The notes: a model not told the origin generated them from the letters alone. Shown: positions 10,597 through 22,480, counted from the first letter of the stretch. The stretch: 64,000 nucleotides of DNA from Pohlia nutans (GCA_022496805.1 CM040088.1:24473501-24537500), one strand, 5' to 3'. A program made the numbers and translations.

Positions 10597-11174
10597 TTAA
10601 CCCCTAAGTGCCCAAGGGTTTTCTTGAAATGCTAAATGTGTCATAATGTCCTTCTTACTCAACTTTTATGAGCTTCAATTTTTGAACATATGTAGAGCAC
10701 AACAGTAAGACAACATCCATATGGTTAAATTTTGGAAAAATGCTATGAATTATTTAATAATCAATTTATAAGAATTTTCTTTGAAAATTCATAAAAAATA
10801 CATGTTTAGTCATTTTGACTTGGAATCAAGTATGATAGGTCAAAAACATTGGTTTTATATGGTGGTTACCTTGTTCATGTTAGAACTAATCTTATTTGGT
10901 AGAAAACTTAAAGATTCCATTCCGGGCAGATTTTCAAAATTGTGACAATTTGAGATGCTGTCACTTTGAGGGCTTTAGAGGAAAATCAGTAAAAGTTTTT
11001 TCAGAATTTCTTTTTGGAAAAGTTGCTCAGTTTCAATATCTACAAGGGAAAAAAATGATGCTAAAAAATTGTTATTTTTGCAAAAGTTATGGACGTTTAA
11101 AGTGGGCTGAACTTTTTTTAAACTCTGTAATTTTGGATCGACCAAATATGGTCGATTAGGCAGTTAGGGGTTAA
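10597..11174. mobile_element. TTAA MITE (piggyBac-like), 578 bp
   Basis: Ends TTAACCCCTAAGTGCCC and the complement of TTAACCCCTAACTGCC, TTAA at both borders. The internal ORF of 87 residues is not transposase-like. A CCATATGGTTAAA motif about 120 bp inside the left end matches the position of CCGTACGG in related elements. Confidence 0.85.
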
Positions 11175-11746
11175 TAAAGAGTGCACCCCAGGGAAGTTCA
11201 GTGACTGAAATCCATGTCACTGCCGTACACATGGAGAGGAAGCTTTTAGTCAATTCACTGAGTCCATATATATTATATTATTGTGCATGGATGTGAGTAG
11301 AAGTAGCAGCTGGAAATGAAATGTTTTCATATTCATGAGGACAAATGGACAGAGATTCTCATGTCTCCAAAGGTACGGTAAATAAATACAAATTATTTGG
11401 TTGAAAACTGAGGAAGGGACGAAGACATGTTCGAAACAATGGTTACGTAGTGTGAGGTAACCACTCTTCTCTAAGAGCATCTCCACTAGGCACTTTGGAT
11501 ACGGCTCTGGGTACGGAAAAATGGATGAGACTGGGTTGGTGAACAATTTATTTGACCTGTGACATTGGATAATACACTAAAAATCAAGGCCCTCAAAATC
11601 AGTTTTGGTAGGGACTTTGAACATGGCATTGCAGGCAGCAAGTGCCTGTAGAAGTTGAATGTGTTTGCAAAAGTCAAGTATGTTGCGGGCTTCTATTTGT
11701 ATGTATCCTTGCACTCGAGGCTGGGTATCGATATCTTGTGTTGGGT
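11175..11746. other. Spacer with an orphan Harbinger-like end
   Basis: No gene recognised. TAAGAGCATCTCCACTAGG at about 11473 is a typical left end of the GAGCATCTCC elements, but no matching right end follows within 1 kb. Confidence 0.4.
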
Positions 11747-12334
11747 TTAACCCCTAAACGTACCAGGGTATCCCTGGAATTGACAATTTGAGAAAATTCA
11801 TCATAAAGTACTATTTAGAAGAATATTTTGGAATTGGTATACAAATGAAAGTTTTAGATTTTGAATTTTAGATTCCATCCGTACGGTTGGATTCACTAAT
11901 ACTATAACCAATATTTAATTGTAAAATTTGAAAGTTAAAATTAAAAATTCCTTCTAAATTCGATTACAAACAAAATTTTAACATTTTTTGAGTAAAATTT
12001 GTTGGAATGGATTTGAAATGAGATACTCTTAAACATGGTGATTTTTTGAAATTTTTGTGTTTCTTAAATCTAGGACCTCATTTTTGCAAGGCCACTTTTG
12101 AACTACAGTCAACGCATTTTTTGCTTGGTCAACGACTTGACATACTTCTACATTTGTAATTTTAGAAAAATATGTAATCAAGTATGACTAAATCCAACCG
12201 TTAGATAGGACAACAACTTGATGAAGAATCTCCAAAAAAATAGATGACTATCATCCAAACATTGATGAGAACGTGAGAAGCCTTTGAATCTGTTAGTCGT
12301 CCACTTTCTGGACGCTCTGACGTTTAGGGGTTAA
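11747..12334. mobile_element. TTAA MITE (piggyBac-like), 588 bp
   Basis: Ends TTAACCCCTAAACGTACC and the complement of TTAACCCCTAAACGTC. A CCGTACGGTTGGA motif at 11879-11891 and an inverted partner (TCCAACCGTTAGA, about 12193) lie about 135 bp inside each end. Non-coding. Confidence 0.85.
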
Positions 12335-12913
12335 TTTCTGGCTACTCTGTTGATCCATTTTGCAGTGGTGCAGCTTAGAGCCTATGTTTGGTTCAAAACA
12401 GAAGCCATGCTGATGAATCCCAGTTCTATTAACCCCTCAAGGAGGTTGCCCCTATTCATGCGGTGCACATATAGGGAAGAACATTTGTATACGAGTGGCA
12501 TTTACTGTAGCATAACGTGTCCTATGGGGTCAATTTTTTTGTCAATCTTACAAGAACTACAAGACATGTTGTAAGATTTATAGAAATTTTCAAAAAGAAA
12601 AATTCATGGGATCTTATTCAAACTAAAGGTGAGTTAGCGGATAACTCTAATGTGAGTAAATTTTGAAGTAATTTTAGCCCAATTTCCTACTTGTAGACTT
12701 AGCAAATAGTACAAGGTATTCCATGCGAAGTTGACTAGAAATAAGGAATTCTTTGTAAATCTTGAACTTTTTCTTTTGTAGATTATAGGTATTTCGTTGA
12801 AATTCTTGTAGGGGAATTTATGAACCATCTAGACATTAGATTCTTTGATGCATGTCATACTTCTTGGAAATATATGAAAATATGTGGAGTAACTAGAAGC
12901 ATTTGCAACCAGA
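12335..12913. other. Spacer with fragmentary MITE ends
   Basis: TTAACCCCTCAAGG at 12429 looks like a left end of a TTAA element with no identified partner. GCGGATAACTCTAAT near 12640 is a right end of the AAT-flanked family. No gene. Confidence 0.4.
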
Positions 12914-13482
12914 CTAACTCCTAAATGCCCATAGCCCTCTCGAGATTGGGCAGTTTGCAAAGATGCATTATAAAATGCAACTAAGGGGGATATTTTTGAA
13001 CTTGATGTATGAATAAAGGTTGTACTTTTAGATTCTATCCATACGGTTAGATCTATGATTGCAATCACCAATATTTTGTATACAATTTGAAATGTAAAAT
13101 TCAAAATTGTTTTGTAATTCGATTACGAATAAGATATTGAAAATTTGTGGCTGAAATTTGTTGTGATGGGTTGAAATGTAATACTCTAAGTGCGGTGATT
13201 TTTGGAGATTTTTTGGTTGTTTAATTTTATGAGTTGGCTTTTTCAAGAGCACATTTAGACTAAAATCTTTGAAATTTTTGGTGAATCGCTACAACATGAA
13301 ATGAGCCATAAAAATTTCACAAATCATCCCCTTTCTAATCGGATCACACATGCATAAAGCCAACTTCCCAAAAAATAAATTAGTAAAAATTTCACTTTGC
13401 CAAAAGTCAATGACGGATGAGGAAAACAACTTCGTTTCTGTACATCATCCACTTTCTGCACTGTTGGACGTTTAGGGGTTAA
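12914..13482 (+). mobile_element. TTAA MITE family A, copy 1
   Basis: Left end decayed to CTAACTCCTAAATGCCC; right end complement of TTAACCCCTAAACGTCC. Shares its whole length with copies at 17254, 18309 (reversed), 54918, 57441 and 58432 (reversed). Marker blocks are AGATGCATTATAAAATGCAA near the left end, TATCCATACGGTTAGATC at about 13036, and CAAATCATCCCCTTTCTAAT near the right. Confidence 0.85.
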
Positions 13483-13982
13483 TGTTACTAATCTTGATGG
13501 GCAGTCTCAGTTTCAGTGCATTGGACTTCAAATCACAAGAACAGAGATCCAATCAGTCTTTCGTTCAAATCATAAGTATGACAAGCCTCAGTATTCCACT
13601 TCCATGGAAATGGATGCAAAGCAAATTATCCTATGATCCTAGAACACCGGAGGTTGGTAGCACATAGGGCCCAATAATGCCCAATAAGTAATAAAATTTG
13701 GAAAAAAGTGTTGAGAAAAATAAAACGGATTTTCCACATTTGGGCACTTAAAATTTTTATTAAAAAAATTAAAATTGACCACGTCGTAGTGTAAATGTTA
13801 AATATGACGGATAACTTGAAAACTTTCATTTATTATTGGGTCATAAGTGTTTTTAAATAAATTTTCATGATATGGGCATTTTCAAATTTAATTATTGTTT
13901 ATTTGGGTAAGTATGTGCTGAAATTTCCTGAAATTGAACATAAGTTTTAGCAATTAATTTGTGCCCAAGCTCAATCATGTGT
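13483..13982. other. Spacer without recognised gene
   Basis: Nothing recognised between two TTAA elements; no ORF with motifs. Confidence 0.5.
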
Positions 13983-14530
13983 TTAACCCTTTCAGGCGCC
14001 TGCGTCCACATAGTGGACGCTGCACAGATTCAAGCTGTTAGAATTCCATTCAAATTGGACAGTTTTCATCCACCAAAATTTCTCATGGTTCTTGTGCAAG
14101 TTCACTATCCTTTGTACGGTTTGGATTTTTAAAATAGGTTATTATGATTTTTGGAAAAACAACAGAAGTGGTTTATGTCAAGTTTCATTCTTAGTTCAAA
14201 AAGTGAGACCTTGAAGATGATTTTCCAAAATAAGTAGAATCAAATAATGGAAACCATACCATCTCGTAGTGCATGTTATTCCAATTTCATTCCAATATTT
14301 TTTTTTTTAAATCCGTCAATTCATGATTTTTAATTGAATTTCAAAAGAAAAGTTTGCAAAATTAATAAAAAAATATTTTTTAAAAATATGATAAATTCAA
14401 CCGTACAGATATGATCTTCACATTGACATTTACAACTTTTCTTTGTACATCAACTCCATTTTTGGTTTTCATCAAACATTTTATAACGAATCTTTGAAAA
14501 TAGCAATGAACTGGGACGTTAAAGGGTTAA
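13983..14530. mobile_element. TTAA MITE (piggyBac-like), 548 bp
   Basis: Ends TTAACCCTTTCAGGCGCC and the complement of TTAACCCTTTAACGTCCC. Motifs TTTGTACGGTTTGGA (about 14112) and CAACCGTACAGAT (about 14398) lie about 130 bp inside either end in opposite orientation. An internal CGTCCACATAGTGGACG palindrome sits near the left end. Confidence 0.8.
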
Positions 14531-14749
14531 TTGTATTCAGGATTTGGGCCTGCAACATGAACAATGGGCATCCATCAATCTAGCAATTGTCAACCTGTGC
14601 AGGCCAGTTGTAGATGTGAACACTCTAAAAACCCTTGTACACTATACCACATTATGGAATATGGTAAAATATTTTAATGTGTGCACTATTTCACTGTCAG
14701 TACCACATTCAAAAAACCTTGCCACTAGCTGTACCACACGACGACCTTA

Positions 14750-15149
14750 TGGTTGGATAACCTATTACCACCACCTCCCCCAATTACGACATGTAGATTT
14801 TTCTTGGGGCCACCAGAGTTGAGACTCAAAACCACCAATTTCACTATTCAGGTAGACCAATGGTATGGCAAGCATTGCAAAGAAATAGTTGGTGGTTTTG
14901 GGTATCATGATGAGTGAAAGTTAGTACCACATGGTGTGGACATGTGGAAACCTAGAGGTTTGATTTGGGTCAAAGGTTACTTTCCACTTTGGAATTTTGT
15001 ATAAAATTGACAAATGCAAATTAGATGTTGCGGATTTTTGCAATCCTCATCAAAACCTATTTTGAATGCAGTCATATTTTTTTTTTGAATTTAGCACTGC
15101 CAAAAATAGGCCAGATTGCTTAAGTTGGTGGTAATAGGTTATCCAACCA
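14750..15149. mobile_element. TA-flanked MITE, 400 bp
   Basis: Perfect terminal inverted repeats of about 24 bp starting TGGTTGGATAACCTATTACC, flanked by TA on both sides. The interior is non-coding. Its repeated TACCAC blocks suggest it grew by internal duplication. Confidence 0.8.
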
Positions 15150-15276
15150 TAATTGCCAATGTCGACTTTGGCTAACATAACAGGCACCTGCCATTTCCAA
15201 GCTCAAGGACCACGTCCAGCAGTGTTACATTATTGGGTTGGAAGAGAACGTGTACGCATGCTTCGGCAGTACTGTA

Positions 15277-15738
15277 CAGTGGGATGACACCCAAATTGGC
15301 ACCTTGTGCAATTCCAGGGATAGTGCCCACACTGCTGCCAACTTTGACACCCTCCCGAGGGCTGGAAAATTGTTATTTTAACATGAAATTTTAGAAACAA
15401 AATCATTATTATGTTGAAAACATGTGTACCAAATTTCAAGGCCAGAAGATTGATACAAAAAAAGATATTCAAGATTTACTAACAAGGGGTAGCTGTAAGA
15501 AATGTTTCACTACTGCCAACTTTGACACCCTCCCAAGGATTGAAGAAATTTTTTTCCCATGGAATTTTTGGAGTAGGAATATCTTTATGTTGTTTACACA
15601 TATGAAAAGATTCAAGTCCAAAAGACCCACAAAAAAAATGATATTCCAAATCTACCAACAGGTGTAGTTGTGAGAAACAAAGAGGAAAATTGTCTCACAA
15701 CTTTGACAGCCTCCCTAGAGTTGAGTATTTGTTATTTC
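15277..15738. mobile_element. Solo arm of the Tc1-like foldback element
   Basis: Matches one arm of the 5306-6296 element almost base for base, starting TA-CAGTGGGATGACACC. It stops near the sequence CTAGAGTTGAGTATTTGTTAT, which is the inner boundary of the other arm in the full copy. Only one end is present, so it is either a half deletion or the pre-palindromic ancestor. Confidence 0.8.
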
Positions 15739-15988
15739 TCCATTAGTGCAACTTTGTTGGTTATGGACCCCCAAGGGGAGGAGGCTTTGCATTGACAAAG
15801 TTACATTTATAGTGAATATGAGGAAGTTTTGTATATCGTATTTTAGGGTCACCGGAATTTTTGGGAAATTGTTTTTCAAAAAAAATTGTAAAGAAAAAAA
15901 CGGATTTTGGAATATATTTGTTTTGCCTAAATATATTTTTAGAAAATATTAATTATTCAACAAAGGGTGGATGAGGCTGCCCCTAAAG

Positions 15989-16270
15989 TACGGTACCATA
16001 GTACCATAACTGGGTCGCCAAAACATAATTCAAAAAATAAATAACGTAAAAGATCGGAAATTATAAGGACCAAAAAGAAAAAATAGAAAAAATAATTTTT
16101 AGCTATGTTTTGCTATTTCTAAGCTATTTTGGGCCATTTGGTCCATTTTAATCATTTTTTTGCTCATTTTAGAAAACCAAGAAATTCATTTTTTGAGGAA
16201 TGGACCTTATTTTTCAAAAAATATTAAATATTTGTTCGTGGGGTGGCGACCCAACTATGGTACTACGGTA
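15989..16270. mobile_element. Small TIR element, about 280 bp
   Basis: Inverted ends: the left reads TACGGTACCATAGTACC then ATAACTGGGTCGCC; the right is the complement of CCGTAGTACCATAGTTGGGT. The exact border is uncertain by a few bases. Non-coding AT-rich interior. Confidence 0.6.
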
Positions 16271-16311
16271 GGTTATTAAAGGCATTTGAAAAGTCATGAG
16301 AGATAGTTGTA

Positions 16312-16461
16312 AAGTCATGGTGTGTTGTAGTTTATAATCTTTCTTTGGCCCACATTGAACAAGTCATGGTGTCTTGTACATAGCTTATAATCCCTCGTTG
16401 GTCCACATTGAACAAGTCATGGTGTGTTGTAGTTTATAATCCCTCTTTGGCCCACATTGAA
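16312..16461. repeat. Tandem repeat, three units of about 50 bp
   Basis: Three successive units starting AAGTCATGGTGT and ending CACATTGAAC. Units one and three are nearly identical; the middle one carries a small insertion. Confidence 0.85.
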
Positions 16462-16528
16462 CACTTATCAATTCTTTTTCTACATTGTATTTGAACATAA
16501 AATAAGTTTGATTCTTAGTTGTTGGCAA

Positions 16529-17078
16529 TTAACCCCTAAAAGCCCGAGGGGTATTGGACAAAACATAGATGTGTTACAATATATGCCTTCCATATGTTTG
16601 ATGAAGTTTGGTTCTATAGACAAAATATAGCGCATCGTCTCTTCAAATTATCCGTACGGTCAAACTTCCAAAAATAACTTTAGATATTTTTTAATGAATT
16701 TAAAAGCATTAACCTTTGCAAATTTGTATAAATTATAATTTTCACTTTTAGAGCTTAAATTTTTGTATGATTGGTTAAAGTTGGTTTATCTATTGCAAAC
16801 TTCAAAAAAGCAAAAGAATACACAGAGGGAACATCATTACTTTCTCCAAATAGCAAGTTTTATAACACTAAGACAATGTTGAGGTGATCCACTTTGAAAA
16901 ATTCTCTCAGGTGGAGTTTAACTCGGATTGACATTATTCAAATTGCGTTGGAAAGTGGACTTGATGTAGTATTTTAAATTTAAATTTATTTTTTCAAAAA
17001 TATATTTTTGTTCCAGGCAGCTCGTTAGATTTGGGCTGCGACCAGAAAATGGTTGTTTGAGGGTCAGTTAGGGGTTAA
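16529..17078. mobile_element. TTAA MITE (piggyBac-like), 550 bp
   Basis: Ends TTAACCCCTAAAAGCCC and the complement of TTAACCCCTAACTGACCC. A perfect CCGTACGG lies at 16652-16659, 123 bp inside. Non-coding. Confidence 0.85.
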
Positions 17079-17253
17079 GGTAACCACACCTAAAAGTGAC
17101 AACATTGTGAATGTAACATCTACATTTAAAAATAAAATAATGTTTTTTATTTTTAAATAAGTGATAATTTTCAAAAGTATCCAATGGAAATTAAGAAATT
17201 ATTTGGGACAACTATTAGGAGTTGAGGCATTTGGTGCTTGCAAAGGACCTTGA

Positions 17254-17830
17254 TTAACCCCTAAATGCCTAGAGCCCTCTCCAAATTCGGCAATTTTGCA
17301 AAGATGCATTATAAAATGCAACCTAGAGGGATATTTTGAACTTGATATATGAATAAAAGTTGTACATTATGAATTTTAGATTCTATCCATACGGTTAGAT
17401 CTATGATTGCTATTACCAATAATTTTGTATGAAATTTGAAACATGAAATTCAAAATTATTTTGTAATTCAATTACGAATAAGATATTGACAATCTACGGA
17501 TGAAATTCATTGTGATTGGTTGAAATGTAATACTCTAAGTGTAGTGATTTATGGAGATTTTTTGGTTGCTTAATTTTATGAGTTGATTTTTTTTAGAGGA
17601 CTTTTACACTGAAATCTTCAAAATTTTGGGTGAATCACTACAACATGAAATGAAGCATAAAAATTTCACAAATCATCCCCTTTCTAATCGGATCACATAT
17701 GCATGAAGCTAACTTCCCATAGAATCTACAGTAAAAATTCCACACTGCTATAAGTGCATGACGGATGAGAAATTTTGGATGAAATCTGTACATCGTCCAA
17801 AAAATGGACGCTTAGGCAGTTAGGGGTTAA
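17254..17830 (+). mobile_element. TTAA MITE family A, copy 2
   Basis: Full-length 577-bp copy with both termini intact (TTAACCCCTAAATGCC; complement of TTAACCCCTAACTGCC). Contains the family blocks AGATGCATTATAAAATGCAA and TATCCATACGGTTAGATC (17385-17402). Confidence 0.9.
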
Positions 17831-18308
17831 AGGTACTTCACTTTCAATAGTAGGTTCCTTCTATATTCAAAAATTTGAAAATGTTTATCATGAAACAACT
17901 TGTATTGTTGTAATATCAAAAGTTGTCTATATTCTCTTTAAAATATGAAACAACTTGCATAGTAATTCTCTTCTATTTGCTAATACATTCATCTCAAACT
18001 TTTGATTCACAAAGTAGAATCATCAGGGACAAGTGTCACTTTTAGGTTTGGATACTTTAGTTACCAATTGTTTAAAACACCCCCTCGTCTTAATGATGAC
18101 ATTGTTCATCCCAACCCCATTTTCCCTAAAATTTCCATTTTGGGCACCGTGAGGGATTCTTTTGGCAAATGTTTTTGCAAATTTGCGGCCTACAATTCCA
18201 AATTGCCCTAGTAGGGCTTATTTGGGAATAAAAAACCATGAGAGAAGGGGGTTATTTTTTAGGTGGCCCCCAACCAAAACAAATTAGGGGACAATTTCGT
18301 CCTATGCA
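17831..18308. other. Spacer without recognised gene
   Basis: No gene recognised. A 69-codon open frame at 18002-18211 has no recognisable motif. Confidence 0.5.
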
Positions 18309-18884
18309 TTAATCCCTAACTGCCCAACCATTCATTTTTTGAACAATGTACAGATTTTATCCACGTTTACTCATTTGTCATGAACTTTTTGCAAGGAAAA
18401 CAAATACTACAAAATTCTATGGCAAGATAGTTTCATGCTTGTGTGATCCGATTAGAAAGGGGATGATTTGTGAAAATCATATGCCTCATTTCATGTTGCA
18501 GTGATTCACAAAAAAAAAATTAATATTTTAGTCTAAATGTGCCTTTGAAACAATAAACTCATAGAACTAAGCAACCAAAAAATCTCCAAAAATCACTACA
18601 CTTAGAGTATTAAATTTCAACAAATCACAACAAATTTCATCTACAAATTTTCAATATCTTATTTGTAATTGAATTACAAAATATATTTGAATTTCAAGTT
18701 TCAAATTTATACAAAATATTGGTGATAGCAATCACAGATCTAACCGTATTGATAGAAACAAAAATCTGTAATGTACAACTTTTATTCATACATTATGTTC
18801 AAAATATCCCTCTTAGTTGCATTTTATGATGCGTCTTTGCAAAACTGCCAAATTTGGAGAAGGGTGAGGACATTTAGGGGTTAA
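18309..18884 (-). mobile_element. TTAA MITE family A, copy 3 (reversed)
   Basis: 576 bp in the opposite orientation to copies 1 and 2. Left end TTAATCCCTAACTGCCC; right end complement of TTAACCCCTAAATGTCC. Its right TTAA (18881-18884) is also the left TTAA of the next element, beginning a chain that runs to 20598. Confidence 0.88.
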
Positions 18885-19680
18885 CCTTTAACCCTTAAAC
18901 ATCAAAGCAAGCCCTATGGGCTTTTAATGAAAGAATAATCGGTAAAAAAAAGAAGTTGTCCTCAACCAAAACAAGCGAGGATTGATGTGTTGGAAAGCTA
19001 CTAAAAAAATGAGTTAAATTTTCAACTTGCACCTCTTTAAGAGATTGTGGAATCATCCACAAGCAATCAAAGTAATCAATTTGAATATAAGTTGAGGTTG
19101 GCAGCTGAGGTCGTTTCTAAAACAGTGCCGCAGCAGTGGTTGGCCAGCAGAGCCGTTTTTTTTTTTTTTGTCCTCCAAAAATTTAGATGCCTTCCGGGCT
19201 GCCCCGCCGAGGCCCTCTTGACATTCAGTAAGGGTTAAGTGTGCAAGGAGCCCCGTGGAGCCATGTTTGGTCGTTTTTCAGTCGAACGTTGATCTTCACC
19301 TAGTTCCTAATTTCAAATGAGAACGGTCCCAACTAAAAAAAGTGTAGAGGCTATTGTCTACTTTCTAGTTTAATTTACCATTCTTCAAAATTGTTAAAAT
19401 TATGTATTTTACAACACTTTAAAGCTCAACTCTCTAAAATTCCAATATACACTGTCGAAAAAGCTCTTCTATCAAATTTGTTATTATGCAAACTTAAAAA
19501 GCATGCCACCTACATCTTGTTGTTCATCACTATTATTTACATTTTTCCTTAAAAAAAATTCATACTATTCTAAGCATTTTTGTAATTATTATGATTTTTT
19601 ACAAGAATTTTTTTTGAAGAATCTCATTATTTATTTATTTATTTAAATAATTATGAAAGAATTAAAGAAAATTGATTTAA
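18881..19680. mobile_element. TTAA MITE family E, copy 1, interrupted
   Basis: Family E begins TTAACCCTTAAGTGTGCAAG in the copy at 31803. Here the first seven bases (TTAACCT) are at 18881-18887 and the rest resumes at 19235 (TTAAGTGTGCAAGGAGC), the two parts being separated by the element at 18888-19238. The body matches 31803 onwards to about 19675. Its right border adjoins the TTAA of the next element. Confidence 0.7.
18888..19238. mobile_element. TTAA MITE family C, copy 1, nested
   Basis: 351 bp, ends TTAACCCTTAAACATC and complement of TTAACCCTTACTGAATG. It sits exactly at the second TTAA inside the terminal repeat of family E, with that TTAA duplicated. A related copy lies at 42000-42483 (shared blocks AACATCAAAGCAAG and the right-end AAGGGTTAA). 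Confidence 0.8.
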
Positions 19681-20492
19681 CCCCTAAAGGTCCCTAGCTT
19701 TTTTGGGCTTAAAATCATCATCGCTTTTGATGTGTTATAGGTCTAAATGTAAGTGAGGTATAGAAATCTCAACCGTACAATCTTGTAACATACATGTAGT
19801 AGATCATGTGGATCAATTTTGGGGTCATTTGGCCATATAGATTGCAAGATCATAGTGTTTTAGTGCTAAAAAAGGATGCTAAAATTTTCCTAGCAACACA
19901 GTTAGAGGTGAAATTCGTTTTCAAAATTACTCAAATGAAAAAACGTTGAACTATAAAGTTGTTCAAAATCATCATATAAACACATTAGTACCAAAAAAAC
20001 CTCATGAAAAAATTTAATGTGCCCTAAAATGGCCTTGCAATGTCAAAAAGTAGCCCGAAAAGTGACCCATTTGAACCAAAAAGCAAAAAGTGTCCAAACT
20101 AGACCCGTGGACTAAAATGACTCCCAAACATTCATAACAACATGGATTGACCTGAAAATTTTACCATGATAACTAGACTTCAAGGGGAATTCAGCCCAAC
20201 AAGTTTTATTGAAAACGGACATGGGATGAAGGAGATACAAGCCCCCGAAGTTGCTGCCATCAAATTTCACAGAACTGTTCAAAAAAAACATACCTACTTT
20301 CAAATGATCACCAAAAATTCAAATCATCTCGGATTGATCTGAAATTTTTACCACACATTCCATACATCATGCGGGGAGTTTTTTCAAAATTTCAGCAAAA
20401 TCGGACACGTTTTGCAAAAGTTACAGCACTTCGAAGGTGACTGTACCCCCAAAAACGTCCAAAATATGGACGCCGGGACGCTTAGGGGTTAA
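19677..20492. mobile_element. TTAA MITE, 816 bp
   Basis: Ends TTAACCCCTAAAGGTCCC and complement of TTAACCCCTAAGCGTCCC. It shares TTAA with the neighbours on both sides. CAACCGTACAATC lies 94 bp inside the left end. No transposase ORF. Confidence 0.8.
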
Positions 20493-20598
20493 CAATACCT
20501 TATATGAGAAAAATATCAGAAAAATAGAATATATTCTAATTTGTGAAGAATTGATGAGGTTTGACCGGGTAATTGTAGTGTGGACGTTTAAGGGTTAA
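20489..20598 (-). mobile_element. TTAA element fragment (family F end)
   Basis: 110 bp ending in the complement of TTAACCCTTAAACGTCCAC. The adjoining sequence, read in reverse, matches the start of the element at 32258 (CCACACTACA, CCGGTCAA, CCTCATCAA, TTTTTCTCATATAA). It is probably the far end of an older element split by the 19677-20492 insertion. Confidence 0.6.
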
Positions 20599-20870
20599 AG
20601 ACTTAGGGATTTAGAGAGTTTCCCTTAGTTGTGGTTTGTCCAATGTTTGGAAAAGTTATGCATCAAAAATTGGGATTCAAAAAGAAACACACCACTCATA
20701 CCTTATATGAACATCTACCTTGTTACTTGAAAAGTGAGCCAGTATTACAGGGAAAAAGTCTGACATAGTTATCATTTTCTGAGCAGAGGTGGCTACCCCA
20801 AATAGAACCTCTTTGAGGATCATTACGTCAAAATATTGATTTACTTAAAATGATGTGCCACATGACATAG

Positions 20871-21142
20871 CCCTGGACTCTAAATCCCCCGACGTTAATG
20901 CAAGAGGACAAAAACTGCCCCCTATTTTGTGCGTGTAGGGGCCCACCTTAAAATTTAACTCCTTCCAAGGGTTTAAAATTCCTGAGAGGGTCCTCCTAAA
21001 CTAATTTAAGGTCGTAGGCCCCAAAATTGCAAAAACAATTCCAAAAACAGACCCTAGAGTACCCAAGATGGAAATTTCATAAATGAGGCCTCATGGGTGA
21101 ACAGTGCTTGCATTAACGTCAAGGGGGGGATTTAGAGTCGGG
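20871..21142. mobile_element. TIR element, possible MULE-like MITE
   Basis: Ends CCCTGGACTCTAAATCCCCC and the complement of CCCGACTCTAAATCCCCCC, followed on both sides by a second inverted block GACGTTAATGCAAG. The flanks ATGACATAG and GTGATATAG agree at 7 of 9 positions, suggesting a decayed 9-bp duplication of Mutator type. Confidence 0.6.
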
Positions 21143-21701
21143 GTGATATAGCTACTTATTGGAACAGGTGAAAGTGCATACATGAAAAAACGATTACAAT
21201 AATAATGGTAATGAAAGAGTGTTGAAACTACCAAGGTATTAGAAATATCTGCAAAGTAGTGAAATTGGAGCTTCCTCAAGTTTGTCATCAAAAAGGACAG
21301 GGCGAGTTTTTAAAACATGAAGGTGTGTTTGGTTCTAAAAAAAACTGAGCATAAGATGTACATTTGCGGAAAAAAAGGATGGGTGACTGGGTTTTGCACC
21401 ACATTCGATGTGTGTTAAATGGGATAGCGTTGGTGCAATATCAGCAAATTGACACAACACCACTATTCCAAGCTAGGCAACACAAGCAACACCCTGCATT
21501 TCATTTCCTCAATGCACTTTTCGTTTCTCCCGCGCACTTTGGGTAGGAGATGGAATTCAAGGCAACCCACCCGGAAAGATATCTCTATTGTATTCAAAAT
21601 GAGGCAACATGTTCAATCAAGTTAAATGGGATCCTAATAGGAATAGAGACAAGAAAGATTGGGCGATTACCGGAGTGCTTCAAACTTAGTCAAGACCAAG
21701 T
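21143..21701. other. Spacer without recognised gene
   Basis: Nothing recognised. Confidence 0.5.
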
Positions 21702-22058
21702 TTAACCCTTAAACAACATTTTAGGTCCTTGGTGGGCAACCCAAGGATCTCTGAAAGAATATGTATTATATATTTAGGTCGGGCATGGGTGCATGACAAA
21801 TCACAACAAGGAAACAATCACACAAGGAATCAATGGGGAACTTGGGCAAGTATCAAATGATCCTTCAATACCTTTGATTTAGACATTGCGAATAAGCATG
21901 AAGGAATTTGTTGTTGCAACTTAACACATTAGATGCCTCCCCTTGTTGTACATCCAATGATCTATGTCTCGTTAGAAGGAGTTCAATAGTGCTCCTGCTT
22001 GAAGCAAGCTTCCTTAGAAATCAAGCCCAAGGGGCTTGGAAGGACGTTTAAAGATTAA
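21702..22058. mobile_element. TTAA MITE, degenerate, 357 bp
   Basis: Left end TTAACCCTTAAACAAC, right end complement of TTAATCTTTAAACGTCC. Internal inverted blocks (GGTCCTTGGTGGGC versus GCCCAAGGGGC) support one element. Older-looking than its relatives. Confidence 0.6.
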
Positions 22059-22178
22059 GAAGAACTTTTAGTCTAGTAAATTAACCAGGAGTTTGACAAG
22101 TCTTGGGGCAAACAACAGCTTCTGTGCAAAAAGCAGGAGAGCCACGTTACGTATGGATTTGAATTGGTGGCTCTGTAT

Positions 22179-22184
22179 TTTATT
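22179..22184 (-). terminator. Candidate poly(A) signal AATAAA
   Basis: AATAAA on the minus strand about 300 nt beyond the stop codon of the DUF2235 gene. This is a plausible plant near-upstream element, but plant poly(A) signals are loose. Confidence 0.3.
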
Positions 22185-22480
22185 TCTTCTTGCAATTGAT
22201 TCGCTTCAATTTGTGCCAAAACAAAAATAAAAATAAGGCAGCATGCCATTTCTAGCACAGCTCTAAATATCTCACAGACTAAATTCTTCAAAAGGTAATT
22301 TGAAAAAAAGATAATTTCCACGAATTGCAGTGATAAAAAAGAGAATTTCCAAGGAAGAAATTTCATTTGTAACACCCATCCAAAAATAATTGGTTGGATG
22401 CGTATGCTCATCTAAGACAAGTCCAGCCCCTACACAATTACTATACATCGGAAAGCCTCTGAAATCATCTATGAACTAAG

